Positions 16,306 to 24,960 of a stretch of DNA of 48,355 nucleotides are shown piece after piece. Origin of the DNA: JAVKDP01 sp040222185 (GTDB lineage: Bacteria; Bacteroidota; Rhodothermia; Balneolales; Balneolaceae); contig JAVKDP010000036.1 in the NCBI GenBank assembly GCA_040222185.1, forward strand, positions 1-48,355. Reading direction: 5' to 3'. Within the stretch, counting starts at the first letter, position 1; every line of letters begins with the position of its first letter. Both the position numbers and the translations under genes were made by a program. The notes below the pieces were generated by a model, which searched no databases, was not told the DNA's origin, and saw only the letters and a list, made by a program, of their open reading frames with translations.

Positions 16306-19152
16306 TCAATTAGAAGGTGTAGCTAAATTCAGTCTTTCGAACTCTTGCTTGAGGAACTGCCCGGTGTATGACTTTTCTACTTCAGCGACCTTTTTCGGAG
16401 CTCCTTCGGCAATGATCTGGCCACCGCCTCGTCCACCTTCAGGTCCAAGGTCAATAACCCAATCAGAGGCTTTAATAAGGTCAAGATTATGCTCTATAAC
16501 CATTACTGTGTTTCCTTTGTTTACGAGCTTTTGAATTACATTAACCAACATTCGTACATCCTGGAAGTGAAGCCCAGTAGTGGGTTCATCCATAACATAC
16601 AATGTATCACCGGTTCCGATTTTGGAAAGTTCGCGAGCCAGTTTAATACGCTGCGCTTCTCCGCCCGAAAGCGTAGTACTGGACTGGCCTAATGTAAGGT
16701 AACCTAGACCAACAGAGGTGAGAGTCTTAAGTATTCTGGAGATAGTGGGTTGTGCATCAAAGAACTCAGCAGCATCACTGATAGGCATATTCAAGACTTC
16801 GGAGATATTCTTCCGCTTATAATAAATCTCAAGGGTTTCCCTGTTATATCTTCGCCCGTTACAGGTTTCGCAGGTTACGTATACATCAGGAAGGAAATTC
16901 ATTTCAATCTTTCGGACTCCATCTCCCTGGCAGGTTTCACATCGTCCACCTTTCACATTAAAGGAGAATCTACCCTGGTCGTAGCCTCGTATCTTTGCTT
17001 CTGGTAATTCCGAGAACAACCTTCTTATATGATCAAAGACCTTGGTATAAGTTCCGGGATTGGAACGTGGCGTTCTTCCGATAGGGCTTTGATCTATGGA
17101 AATAATTTTATCAATGTTATCTAAGCCATCAACAGTATCGTATGGTAATGGAACACTCTTGGATTTATAAAAGTGGTTTGAGAGAATGGGTACAAGTGTT
17201 TGATTAATCAATGAGCTTTTTCCGCTTCCACTAACTCCGGTTACTGAGATGAATTTGCCAAGCGGAACTTTTAAATCAACATTTTGAAGATTGTGCCCAC
17301 GTGCATTCTTTATAGAAATCTTCTTTTTATTTCCGTTTCGATACTTTTCCGGTAGCTCAATAACTTCTTCATCCCTCAAGAAACGGGCGGTCATAGATTC
17401 TTTCTCAAGATCTTCAGGCTTTCCGGCGGAAACAATATACCCACCATTTACACCAGCGCCCGGGCCTAAGTCAGCTACAAAATCAGCATGCTCAATCGTT
17501 TCTCTGTCATGTTCAACTACGATCACGCTGTTTCCAAGATCACGCAGAGTTTCCAGCGATTTAATGAGCTTAATGTTATCTCTTTGGTGAAGACCGATAC
17601 TTGGTTCATCAAGGATGTACAAAACACCCACCAGTTGAGTACCAATTTGTGTTGCCAGCCTGATTCGCTGTGCTTCACCACCACTTAGTGTTTGAGCTTC
17701 TCTGTCGAGATTGAGGTAATCAAGGCCAACATTGAGTAAGAAATCAAGCCGGTCGCGGATTTCTTTTAAAACCTGGTTGCCAATCAATTGCTGGCGTTCG
17801 GTTAGTTTTATAGAGTACAAGGCATCTCTTAAACCACGAATATCCATTTGTACTAAATCGTGGATATTGTATTTGTCGATTTTATAGGAAAGAGCTTCTT
17901 GATTCAGACGTCCTCCTTTACACACAGGGCAAACTACCTTACTCATAAAAGCTTTGGCTTTTTCTCTTTGCTTAGGAGATTTACTACTCTCATACTGTTC
18001 GATAATCGTTTTTCTGAGCCCCTCAAACTTGTGTTGGTAGGTCACTGAATTGTCCTTGAAGTCGTAGCTTACTGAATATTTTGTTTCTCCACCTCCATGC
18101 ATTAGCACATCAAATGCTTCCTGGGGATACTTTTTAAAAGGAGTATCAAAGTCAATTTTGAAGCTTTCAAGAACAGCTTTGAGTTGTTTGAAAGCGAAGA
18201 TATCTCTTGGTGGTCCTAAAAACCGAATGCCGCCAACGGTGATATTCTGAGAATGGTTAGGAACCAGTAAATCCCAGCTTACATCATAAGTAAAGCCTAA
18301 TCCATTGCATTCTTTACAGGCTCCATAAGGAGAATTGAAAGAGAACAAATTTGGCGCCGGATCTTCATATGCTAATCCACTTTCTAAATCGAAAAGCTTT
18401 TGAGAAAACAAGCGATCTACTACAGAACCATCTTTTTGTTGAAGAGCGAGAATTACATTACCGTCAGCCATCTCAAGGGCCAGACGAATACTATCTGCGA
18501 TTCTCTTTTCACTTTTAGGGCTGATTACAAACCGATCAACAACTACCTCGATATTGTGTGTTTTATATCGATCAGCCATTAAACCGTCAACAAGTTCTGT
18601 AAACTCTCCGTCAATCCTGGCACTAACGAAGCCTTGTTTTATCGTCTGTTCGAATAATTCACGGTAATGTCCTTTTCGTCCACGAACAACAGGTGCCAAA
18701 CAATAGGCTTTTGAACCTTGTGGCATAGCCATTACCGCAGCAACAACCTGGTCGGCTGTTTGCTTTTCCATCTTGTTACCGGATTTATATGAGTAGGGTA
18801 CTCCAATCCGGGCATACATCAATCTTAGAAAGTCGTAAATCTCTGTTACCGTGCCAACGGTAGATCTTGGGTTACGATTCGTAGTTTTCTGATCAATTGA
18901 AATAACAGGGGAAAGGCCGTCAATGAAATCAACAGCAGGCCGTTCCATCATTCCCAGAAATTGGCGTGCATACGCTGAAAGGGATTCTATAAAGCGGCGT
19001 TGTCCTTCAGCATAAACAGTATCAAAAGCGAGTGAAGATTTTCCGGATCCGGAGAGTCCGGTAATTACAACTAGCTGATCGCGAGGTATATCAATATCAA
19101 AGTTTTTTAGATTGTGCTCTCTGGCACCTCGGATAACTATATTTTGTTGCAA
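16306..19152 (-). CDS. uvrA: UvrABC system protein A (excinuclease ATPase)
   Basis: A 948-residue, full-length protein with the two ABC ATPase modules of UvrA. Walker A copies are GLSGSGKSS (near residue 35) and GVSGSGKSS (near 640). Signature LSGGEAQRIRLA in the first half is matched by LSGGEAQRIKLA in the second. Zinc-finger CxxC pairs are seen at CKECNGLG, CPVCKGGRL and CETCQGDG...CETCNGRRYN. The insertion ISIDQSPIGRTPRSNPGTY is typical. UvrA dimers find bulky DNA lesions and load UvrB in nucleotide excision repair. Same strand as the cyclase upstream, with a 79-nt gap containing a hairpin. Confidence 0.98.
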   Translation of the reverse strand: MQQNIVIRGAREHNLKNFDIDIPRDQLVVITGLSGSGKSSLAFDTVYAEGQRRFIESLSAYARQFLGMMERPAVDFIDGLSPVISIDQKTTNRNPRSTVGTVTEIYDFLRLMYARIGVPYSYKSGNKMEKQTADQVVAAVMAMPQGSKAYCLAPVVRGRKGHYRELFEQTIKQGFVSARIDGEFTELVDGLMADRYKTHNIEVVVDRFVISPKSEKRIADSIRLALEMADGNVILALQQKDGSVVDRLFSQKLFDLESGLAYEDPAPNLFSFNSPYGACKECNGLGFTYDVSWDLLVPNHSQNITVGGIRFLGPPRDIFAFKQLKAVLESFKIDFDTPFKKYPQEAFDVLMHGGGETKYSVSYDFKDNSVTYQHKFEGLRKTIIEQYESSKSPKQREKAKAFMSKVVCPVCKGGRLNQEALSYKIDKYNIHDLVQMDIRGLRDALYSIKLTERQQLIGNQVLKEIRDRLDFLLNVGLDYLNLDREAQTLSGGEAQRIRLATQIGTQLVGVLYILDEPSIGLHQRDNIKLIKSLETLRDLGNSVIVVEHDRETIEHADFVADLGPGAGVNGGYIVSAGKPEDLEKESMTARFLRDEEVIELPEKYRNGNKKKISIKNARGHNLQNVDLKVPLGKFISVTGVSGSGKSSLINQTLVPILSNHFYKSKSVPLPYDTVDGLDNIDKIISIDQSPIGRTPRSNPGTYTKVFDHIRRLFSELPEAKIRGYDQGRFSFNVKGGRCETCQGDGVRKIEMNFLPDVYVTCETCNGRRYNRETLEIYYKRKNISEVLNMPISDAAEFFDAQPTISRILKTLTSVGLGYLTLGQSSTTLSGGEAQRIKLARELSKIGTGDTLYVMDEPTTGLHFQDVRMLVNVIQKLVNKGNTVMVIEHNLDLIKASDWVIDLGPEGGRGGGQIIAEGAPKKVAEVEKSYTGQFLKQEFERLNLATPSN

Positions 19153-19194
19153 AAGTCCCTGGGTAATAGATTTTAGATCAACTCACAAGGTACA

Positions 19195-19217
19195 AAACAG
19201 AAGGAACTATTCCTTCA
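19195..19217 (-). terminator. Possible terminator after the cyclase gene
   Basis: GAAGGAA, loop of three, TTCCTTC (19201-19217) is a perfect 7-bp hairpin. On the minus strand it is followed by TGTTTTG, so the T tract is interrupted and termination may be weak. Confidence 0.4.
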
Positions 19218-19231
19218 TTCAGAACTAAAAT

Positions 19232-20527
19232 TTATTCTTCTGAAAAGCTTTTTGCTACAAAGTTATAGTCTCTTATAAAGAGCCGGTTTGGCTGAATGCC
19301 ATTTTCATCTTCTGAAAACTCGGGTTTAATTCTCTTGAGGAAATACATTGGTACTTTTCCGATGTTTTTAGCCTCAACCTCACCCCGCGGTTCGCACTCG
19401 AAAAAGTCTTTAACTCTCTCATAAGTAGCGTGCGAAATATTGATGTTGCTGTTTTCAGAGTGCTGCTCCATACGAGCAGCCAGGTTTACTGACTCTCCCC
19501 AAACATCATAAGCGAATCTCTTATTCCCAATTACTCCAACTACAGAATTCCCGGTGTGGATTCCAATGCGAAGAGGGAAGTAGGGGATAGAATCGGGTGT
19601 ATTTTCTGCAAGCCTGTCCACGAAGTCCTTCATTTTAAGGGCAGAAAGAACGATATCGATAGGGTGAGTTGAGTTTCTTGCTGGTATACCACCAGCAGCC
19701 ATATAGCTATCACCAATAGTTTTAATCTTGATGTTGTTATGCTGGTCGATAAACTCGTCAAATTTGTCGAAGTAGAAACTCAGGCTTTCAATGAGGTTTT
19801 CCGGCGAAAGGTCAGGAACAATTTTACTGAAGCCATCGAAATCAGTAAACATAAAAGTAGCATCCCTGTATCTTTCAGGTGAAACATTTCCATAAGCAAG
19901 TAAACTATCCGCTATTTTTTTAGGGAAAATATTTTGAAGTAAGGCTTCATGCTCTTTTTTAGTAAGCTCCAATTCCTGGTTGCTGGCATTTAAACCCAGC
20001 TGCATCTTTTCCAGCCGGGCATTTTGGCCAAGCGAATTCTTATAAGTAGATACCAAAAGGTTAACGAGGTGAGAATAATCGGCTTTTAGATTAAAATCTT
20101 TCCCTTCAATATGAACTGTTACAGTTTCACTCACGTCAGAAACTGCAATAGGGTTATTAAGCAGTTCGTGAACTTTGGTAAAAAAGGTGTCGTCATCAAA
20201 AGGCTTGGTAAGATAGTTATCCGCACCTGCTTCCATACCTCTCATCAAACTAACAGTCTCTAACCTTGAAGTAACCAGGATTACCGGTATGGTTCTGAAA
20301 CGCTGATCATTCTTTATTTTAGAACATAACTCGTAGCCATCCATAAGTGGCATTTCAACATCAGATATTACAAGGTCAGGGAATTCCTTTTGAACTAATT
20401 CCCACGCATCCTGTCCGTTTTGAGCTGTGATGACTTCATAACCTTGTTTGAGAAGTTTATGACGGGTTATAGTTACTAAAGCAGGATAATCATCTACTAC
20501 AAGAATCCGCGGAGTTGTATGAAGCAT
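19232..20527 (-). CDS. Response regulator-adenylate cyclase fusion
   Basis: A 431-residue protein. Residues 7-125 form a receiver domain with Asp12/Asp13, phosphoacceptor Asp56 (VISDVEMP), Thr86 and Lys108. A coiled-coil-like linker (about 165-200) leads to a class III cyclase domain (about 222-405). Metal aspartates are Asp229 (FTDFDGF) and Asp273 (IGDSY). The purine-specifying residues Lys269 and Asp341 (AYDVWGESVNLAARM) are those of adenylate rather than guanylate cyclases, and Arg352 is present. It should therefore make cAMP in response to phosphorylation by an unidentified histidine kinase. No DNA-binding domain is present. It is divergent from the DAHP synthase gene with a 122-nt shared upstream region. 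Confidence 0.92.
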   Translation of the reverse strand: MLHTTPRILVVDDYPALVTITRHKLLKQGYEVITAQNGQDAWELVQKEFPDLVISDVEMPLMDGYELCSKIKNDQRFRTIPVILVTSRLETVSLMRGMEAGADNYLTKPFDDDTFFTKVHELLNNPIAVSDVSETVTVHIEGKDFNLKADYSHLVNLLVSTYKNSLGQNARLEKMQLGLNASNQELELTKKEHEALLQNIFPKKIADSLLAYGNVSPERYRDATFMFTDFDGFSKIVPDLSPENLIESLSFYFDKFDEFIDQHNNIKIKTIGDSYMAAGGIPARNSTHPIDIVLSALKMKDFVDRLAENTPDSIPYFPLRIGIHTGNSVVGVIGNKRFAYDVWGESVNLAARMEQHSENSNINISHATYERVKDFFECEPRGEVEAKNIGKVPMYFLKRIKPEFSEDENGIQPNRLFIRDYNFVAKSFSEE

Positions 20528-20579
20528 AGTTATTGTACCGTAATTTTAGCCAATATAAAGTAAAGCTAACAAAAATAAG

Positions 20580-20587
20580 TAACTTTG
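20580..20587 (+). promoter_or_regulatory. Candidate Bacteroidota-type -7 element before DAHP synthase
   Basis: TAACTTTG matches the TAnnTTTG consensus of the Bacteroidota housekeeping sigma factor and lies 63 nt before the ATG at 20650. No clear TTG -33 element is present at the expected spacing, so this is tentative. Confidence 0.35.
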
Positions 20588-20649
20588 AATTTTAGAAAGC
20601 TTTAACTAAAAAAAAGCTTAAGTTTAGCGCCTTACAAATTTTATCACTC

Positions 20650-22008
20650 ATGGAAGACACTTTACAACAAAACTGGACACCAACAAGTTGGTTAGAGAAA
20701 CCAGTAAAACAGCTGCCGGATTACCCGGATAAGAAGTTGTTAAATAAAAGCTTTGATCAGCTGAAGACATTGCCACCACTTGTTACCTCCTGGGAAATTG
20801 AGGCTTTGAAGAATAAATTGGCACAGGTATCAGCTGGGAAGGCTTTTTTATTACAAGGTGGAGATTGTGCTGAGAGTTTTAGCCTTACAAACTCAACCAA
20901 GATAGTAAACATGGTAAAAGTGCTGTTGCAGACCAGTTTTATCCTTATCCATGAGATGGGAGTTCCTGTAGTTAGGCTGGGAAGAATTGCAGGCCAGTAT
21001 GCAAAGCCAAGATCACAAGATTTTGAAACAGTAAATGGAGAGCAAATCCATAACTATCGCGGTGATCTTATAAATGGGTTTCAACCTACAAAAGAAGCTC
21101 GAATACCAGATCCAAACCGGTTAATCGAGGGGTATCACAAAGCTGGTTTAACACTGAATTTCCTTCGAGCCCTTGCAGATGAAGGTTTTGCTGATTTAAA
21201 TCACCCGGAACAGTGGGAGCTCGACTTTATGCAGAACAACAAATATTACCAGGAGTATGAGGCAATGGTTGAGTCCATTACTAAAGCTGTAAGGTTTGTT
21301 GAAGCAATATCACCAGATAGTTTTAGTACTCTTCAAAAAGTAGATTTTTATACTTCACATGAAGCATTGAATTTATACTATGACTCAGCACAAACCAGGA
21401 AAGTACCTCGTAAGCCTGGTTTTTATAACCTGAGTTCACATATGGTTTGGTTAGGAAACAGAACCCGGGATATTGATGGTGCTCATGTTGAGTATTTCAG
21501 AGGAATTGAAAATCCGATTGGGATTAAGGTGGGTCCTCCATTTACGGTTGATGACACGCTCAAGCTTATCGAGACTTTAAATCCAAGTCATGAAGCAGGT
21601 AAGATTGTTTTGATTACCCGGTTTGGTAAGGCTAATATCGAAGACCAGCTTCCGGAATTAATAAGGGCAGTAAGACGGGAAGGTTTTCCGGTTATCTGGA
21701 GTTCAGATCCAATGCATGGAAATACATTCTCTTCATCGAACAACTATAAGACCCGCAATTTTGATCACATCCTGGATGAGATCAAATCTGCTTTTGCCAT
21801 TCATAGAGCAGAAGGAAGTTATCTTGGTAGTGTTCACCTGGAATTAACAGGTGATAATGTTACGGAGTGTGTAGGTGGTGCTAAAGGATTGAACGAAGAT
21901 AGTCTCGATTTGAACTATGAAACTTTCTGTGATCCTCGCTTAAACTACCAGCAATCTTTAGAGATGGCGTTTCTGGTTGCGAAAGAGTGGAAGCAAAGCT
22001 ACTTATAA
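20650..22008 (+). CDS. Class II 3-deoxy-7-phosphoheptulonate (DAHP) synthase
   Basis: A 452-residue enzyme of the plant/mycobacterial (type II) DAHP synthase family. Typical blocks are PPLVTSWEIEALKNKLAQVS, FLLQGGDCAESF (metal cysteine), VVRLGRIAGQYAKPRS, NYRGDLINGF, FYTSHEALNLYY, HMVWLGNRTR, GIKVGPPF, ITRFGKANIEDQLP, VIWSSDPMHGNT and LTGDNVTECVGG. It condenses phosphoenolpyruvate and erythrose-4-phosphate, the first step of the shikimate pathway. Length is normal, without the plant transit extension. It stands alone; a hairpin-rich 227-nt gap follows before hsp20. Confidence 0.96.
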   Translation: MEDTLQQNWTPTSWLEKPVKQLPDYPDKKLLNKSFDQLKTLPPLVTSWEIEALKNKLAQVSAGKAFLLQGGDCAESFSLTNSTKIVNMVKVLLQTSFILIHEMGVPVVRLGRIAGQYAKPRSQDFETVNGEQIHNYRGDLINGFQPTKEARIPDPNRLIEGYHKAGLTLNFLRALADEGFADLNHPEQWELDFMQNNKYYQEYEAMVESITKAVRFVEAISPDSFSTLQKVDFYTSHEALNLYYDSAQTRKVPRKPGFYNLSSHMVWLGNRTRDIDGAHVEYFRGIENPIGIKVGPPFTVDDTLKLIETLNPSHEAGKIVLITRFGKANIEDQLPELIRAVRREGFPVIWSSDPMHGNTFSSSNNYKTRNFDHILDEIKSAFAIHRAEGSYLGSVHLELTGDNVTECVGGAKGLNEDSLDLNYETFCDPRLNYQQSLEMAFLVAKEWKQSYL

Positions 22009-22064
22009 GCTGGGTTAGAGATTTTCTCTAACATATTCTGACACTTTATACAGTTACTGTCGAT

Positions 22065-22113
22065 CAGGCAAACCTATTTCTGACAACGTTTCTATGTGGC
22101 AGAAATAGGCCTG
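22065..22113 (+). promoter_or_regulatory. Large inverted repeat between DAHP synthase and hsp20
   Basis: CCTATTTCTG (22073-22082) is perfectly complementary to CAGAAATAGG (22100-22109) across a 17-nt loop. Outer CAGG/CCTG arms extend the stem past a CAAA bulge. No T tract follows, so it is not a classic terminator. It lies about 125-165 nt before the Hsp20 start. It does not match CIRCE. A smaller perfect hairpin, GTTAGAG/CTCTAAC, sits at 22014-22032 just after the DAHP synthase stop. Confidence 0.45.
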
Positions 22114-22235
22114 AAATTTCTTCATTTCCACTTTGCCTCGATGTCATAACATTTCAAATCTCTTCTATTGGCATGTGCGTTGCATAATTGATTGCGAATT
22201 TTAAACAATGATAATCAATCAAAAGAGGATCAATT

Positions 22236-22664
22236 ATGTCACTTATAAAATATAGAAGAGCAAACACTGACGGTTTTTCTAAATCATTTAATGATGTTGT
22301 AGATGAGTTCTTCAATTATTCAAACAACTATAGAAAGGACAACTTCATGCCAAGTGTTGATATTTCTGAAACTGATACACAGTTCGAAGTAGCTGTTCAA
22401 CTTCCAGGCTTAAAGAAAGAAGATATTTCCGTTAACCTTGAAAAAAGCCAGCTTACAATAAGCGGTGAGCGCAAGCTAAAAAGTGAGGATGAAGGAAAAA
22501 ACTTCCATCGCCTTGAAACCAGCTTTGGCAAATTTAGCCGAACCTTTTATTTACCCGATACTATCGATGAAGAAAGTATTTCAGCTAAATATGAAGATGG
22601 TATACTAGATATCACTATCAATAAGAGTGAAGAAAAAGCAAAGAAGCAGATCGAAATAATATAA
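22236..22664 (+). CDS. Hsp20-family small heat shock protein
   Basis: A 142-residue protein with a short N-terminal arm and one alpha-crystallin domain (about residues 38-135). MPSVDISETDTQFEVAVQLP, GLKKEDISVNLEKSQLTISG, then FGKFSRTFYLPDTIDEESIS and AKYEDGILDITINK are the standard strands. A short C-terminal IEI (IxI) motif would dock into a neighbouring dimer. It is an ATP-independent holdase that forms oligomers and keeps unfolding proteins soluble for ClpB/DnaK refolding; clpB is 4 kb downstream. A terminator follows at once, so it is monocistronic. Confidence 0.96.
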   Translation: MSLIKYRRANTDGFSKSFNDVVDEFFNYSNNYRKDNFMPSVDISETDTQFEVAVQLPGLKKEDISVNLEKSQLTISGERKLKSEDEGKNFHRLETSFGKFSRTFYLPDTIDEESISAKYEDGILDITINKSEEKAKKQIEII

Positions 22665-22686
22665 TTTCGATTATTGGTTAGGAGAA

Positions 22687-22721
22687 ATCCGGAGCCTTTA
22701 AACGGGCTTCGGATTTTTTTT
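22687..22721 (+). terminator. Intrinsic terminator after hsp20
   Basis: ATCCGGAGCC (22687-22696) pairs with GGCTTCGGAT (22705-22714), 10 bp with one G-T pair and an 8-nt loop, and is followed by a run of eight T. Confidence 0.9.
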
Positions 22722-22813
22722 GGTTACAAGATGTAAAGGGATACAATTTTTACATCCTGGTTCGTTGAATGAATCGATAAAAACTAGAATCAATCATCAC
22801 GAAAAAGAAGGTC

Positions 22814-24292
22814 ATGAATACAGCAGTAAAAAACACATTCGGAGTAGCAGCGGCTATTATCGTATTGTTGGGATTCAATACAATATCAGGTACAAATTTG
22901 ATCAGTCTTCCTGATTTCGATACAAAAGTCACCAAAGCAGAAGACAGAGCTATTACTTCCCTTAAAGATTTAAATGTTGGGATCGTAGATATTGCCGAAA
23001 AAACAAATCCGGCAGTAGTAACCATTACCACAGAAAAAACTCAAACAGTTCAAAGAGCGATAGATCCATTCTCAATGTTTTTTGGTAACCCAAACTCAAG
23101 GCAGGATGGGCAACCAAAAGAATATGTTCGCAGAGGCCTAGGGTCTGGCGTTATAGTTTCTGAAGACGGTTTTGTTATTACAAATAATCATGTGATTGAT
23201 GACACTGATGAAATTAAAGTGCGTCTCTATAACGGAGATGAAATTGAAGCTGAGCTTATCGGTACTGATCCCCTTACTGATATTGCAGTATTAAAGATCA
23301 ACGTTGATAATGCACCAGCTGTAAAACTAGGAGATAGTGAGAATTTAAAAGTAGGGTCATTTGTACTGGCTATTGGTAGCCCATTAAGTGCAGATCTGGC
23401 TCATACTGTCTCATTTGGTATTGTGAGTGCAAGGGGAAGATTACTCAATAACCTCACTCAATATGGAGATTACATCCAAACTGATGCTGCTATAAACCCG
23501 GGCAATTCAGGTGGAGCACTCATTGATATGAATGGTGAATTGGTAGGAATCAATTCAGCGATCGCATCCAGATCAGGTGGAAATGATGGCATTGGATTTG
23601 CCATTCCTATAAGCCTTGCAAAAAGAATCATGGACGATCTTATTGATGATGGGGCAGTGTCTCGTGGATATCTAGGGATATTGCCAACTAATGTAGATCA
23701 GGTTATGGCTGAAGCTCTTGGGCTTGATGGAATACGCGGCGTTATGGTATCTCGAGTAGAAGATGATACTCCAGCAGAAAGAGCAGGTTTGAAGGAGCAG
23801 GATATTATTGTCTCCATTGATGGTGAAATGCTAAACAATGGAGATGCAAATGCATTCAGAACCAAGATCGCGACATTCAAACCGTCTGAAAAAGTTGAAT
23901 TGGGTATTATCAGGGATGGAGAGTTGGAGTCCATTGAAGTAACTCTTGGCCAAAGACCAGATGATGAATCACCAGCAGTTCCCGAAAAGAAAGAAGATAT
24001 GGAAGAGAAGCTCGGTTTTAATGTTACTGAATTAACATCAGATATTAAGAAGCAATTAAACCTTAGCAATGACGTAGAAGGAATAGTTGTGAACAGAGTT
24101 AGCGAAACAAGTAATGCTTTCGAAAGAGGGTTACTAAGAGGAGACGTTATTACTTCAGTAAAGCGAACCGAAGTATCAAATGTAAAAGAGTTTTATAAAG
24201 AGATAGAAAGGAGTATTGAGAAAGGTGATAAAGCAATTCTTTTGACAATTGAGAGAAATAATTTGAAACAATTCATCGCTTTCGAACTCTAA
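22814..24292 (+). CDS. Do-family (DegP/HtrA-like) periplasmic serine protease
   Basis: A 492-residue protein. The hydrophobic N-terminus (about residues 8-24) is a signal peptide or anchor that sends it to the periplasm. A trypsin-like domain carries His126 (TNNHVID), Asp156 (TDIAVL) and Ser232 (NPGNSGGALID), and an expected activation loop is present. Two PDZ domains follow: about 265-370 with a YLGI carboxylate loop, and about 390-490. It degrades or refolds damaged envelope proteins. The start at 22814 has only a weak and tight ribosome site (AGAAGG). It is next to hsp20 and a strong terminator closes the gene. I do not assign degP versus degQ. Confidence 0.95.
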   Translation: MNTAVKNTFGVAAAIIVLLGFNTISGTNLISLPDFDTKVTKAEDRAITSLKDLNVGIVDIAEKTNPAVVTITTEKTQTVQRAIDPFSMFFGNPNSRQDGQPKEYVRRGLGSGVIVSEDGFVITNNHVIDDTDEIKVRLYNGDEIEAELIGTDPLTDIAVLKINVDNAPAVKLGDSENLKVGSFVLAIGSPLSADLAHTVSFGIVSARGRLLNNLTQYGDYIQTDAAINPGNSGGALIDMNGELVGINSAIASRSGGNDGIGFAIPISLAKRIMDDLIDDGAVSRGYLGILPTNVDQVMAEALGLDGIRGVMVSRVEDDTPAERAGLKEQDIIVSIDGEMLNNGDANAFRTKIATFKPSEKVELGIIRDGELESIEVTLGQRPDDESPAVPEKKEDMEEKLGFNVTELTSDIKKQLNLSNDVEGIVVNRVSETSNAFERGLLRGDVITSVKRTEVSNVKEFYKEIERSIEKGDKAILLTIERNNLKQFIAFEL

Positions 24293-24314
24293 TATACCTA
24301 AAGGATTTATTGTA

Positions 24315-24363
24315 CCCCGAAAAAGCCAAAGCCCAGGTCTGGATAGGATCGGGGCTTTTTTTT
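24315..24363 (+). terminator. Intrinsic terminator after the Do protease
   Basis: AAAGCCC (24328-24334) pairs with GGGCTTT (24352-24358), with an alternative outer CCCCGA/TCGGGG stem (24315-24320 and 24349-24354), leading into eight T. Confidence 0.8.
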
Positions 24364-24378
24364 ATTAATAATAATGGC

Positions 24379-24873
24379 TTAAGCAGTAATTACATCTTTT
24401 ATGTCTTCTCTCTTATTTCTTAGATCGAGCCCACCTTCCAGAACAGATTTAAGATTTGTGAGATAAAAGATCCAACCTCTCGAGTCTCCAACATAATGCC
24501 TCACCAGGTTCTCTTCATCTGTAGGTAAATCACTTTCAACCAATTCACAAATCACTTCATCTTTTTCTTCAAAAATGCTGATTCGAACGGGGCATCCGAG
24601 CGAAAAAGTAAATGAAAACTCATTCCTGTTATTAGCTTTCAATACGGTTCCTTTTTCAACCACTTCATCTGAATATCCGAACCAGTACCACTCATAGGTA
24701 GCATCTGAAGTAATAAAGTCAGGGTCAGGCACTGTTTTACCAGAAGAGTCCTTGAATAATGCTTTTCTTAGAAACCAGGACTCTAAACCTTTACGCGTAG
24801 CCCACGCCTTATATACCGTCTCGATAGTAGAGTTAATGTTTACTCTAAGTCTGAATTTGCTGAAATCACTCAT
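24379..24873 (-). CDS. SRPBCC (AHSA1-like) domain protein
   Basis: A 164-residue single-domain protein with the Bet v1/START-like layout: FRLRVNINSTIETVYKAWAT at the start, KGLESWFLRKALF, then a long strand pair around ATYEWYWFGYSDEVVEKGTV and a C-terminal helix RGWIFYLTNLKSVLEGGLDLR. The last helix with a Trp and the lid segment suggest a hydrophobic ligand pocket. AHSA1-like bacterial members have no agreed function. It lies 87 nt downstream of the AraC regulator on the same strand and may be its target or co-transcribed. Confidence 0.85.
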   Translation of the reverse strand: MSDFSKFRLRVNINSTIETVYKAWATRKGLESWFLRKALFKDSSGKTVPDPDFITSDATYEWYWFGYSDEVVEKGTVLKANNRNEFSFTFSLGCPVRISIFEEKDEVICELVESDLPTDEENLVRHYVGDSRGWIFYLTNLKSVLEGGLDLRNKREDIKDVITA

Positions 24874-24960
24874 GTTTTAACCTCATTTTAGTTTTCAATT
24901 TCGGATTACAGGCGATAGATAATCAGGTAGAATGGTAGAAATTTATCGAAAAGTGAGAAT

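Noticed and set aside
22014..22032. Perfect GTTAGAG/CTCTAAC hairpin after DAHP synthase as a terminator
   Set aside because: No T tract follows the stem, so it does not qualify as an intrinsic terminator.
23698..24069. A 123-codon minus-strand frame inside the Do protease
   Set aside because: Antisense to the PDZ domains; no domain, no upstream signals.
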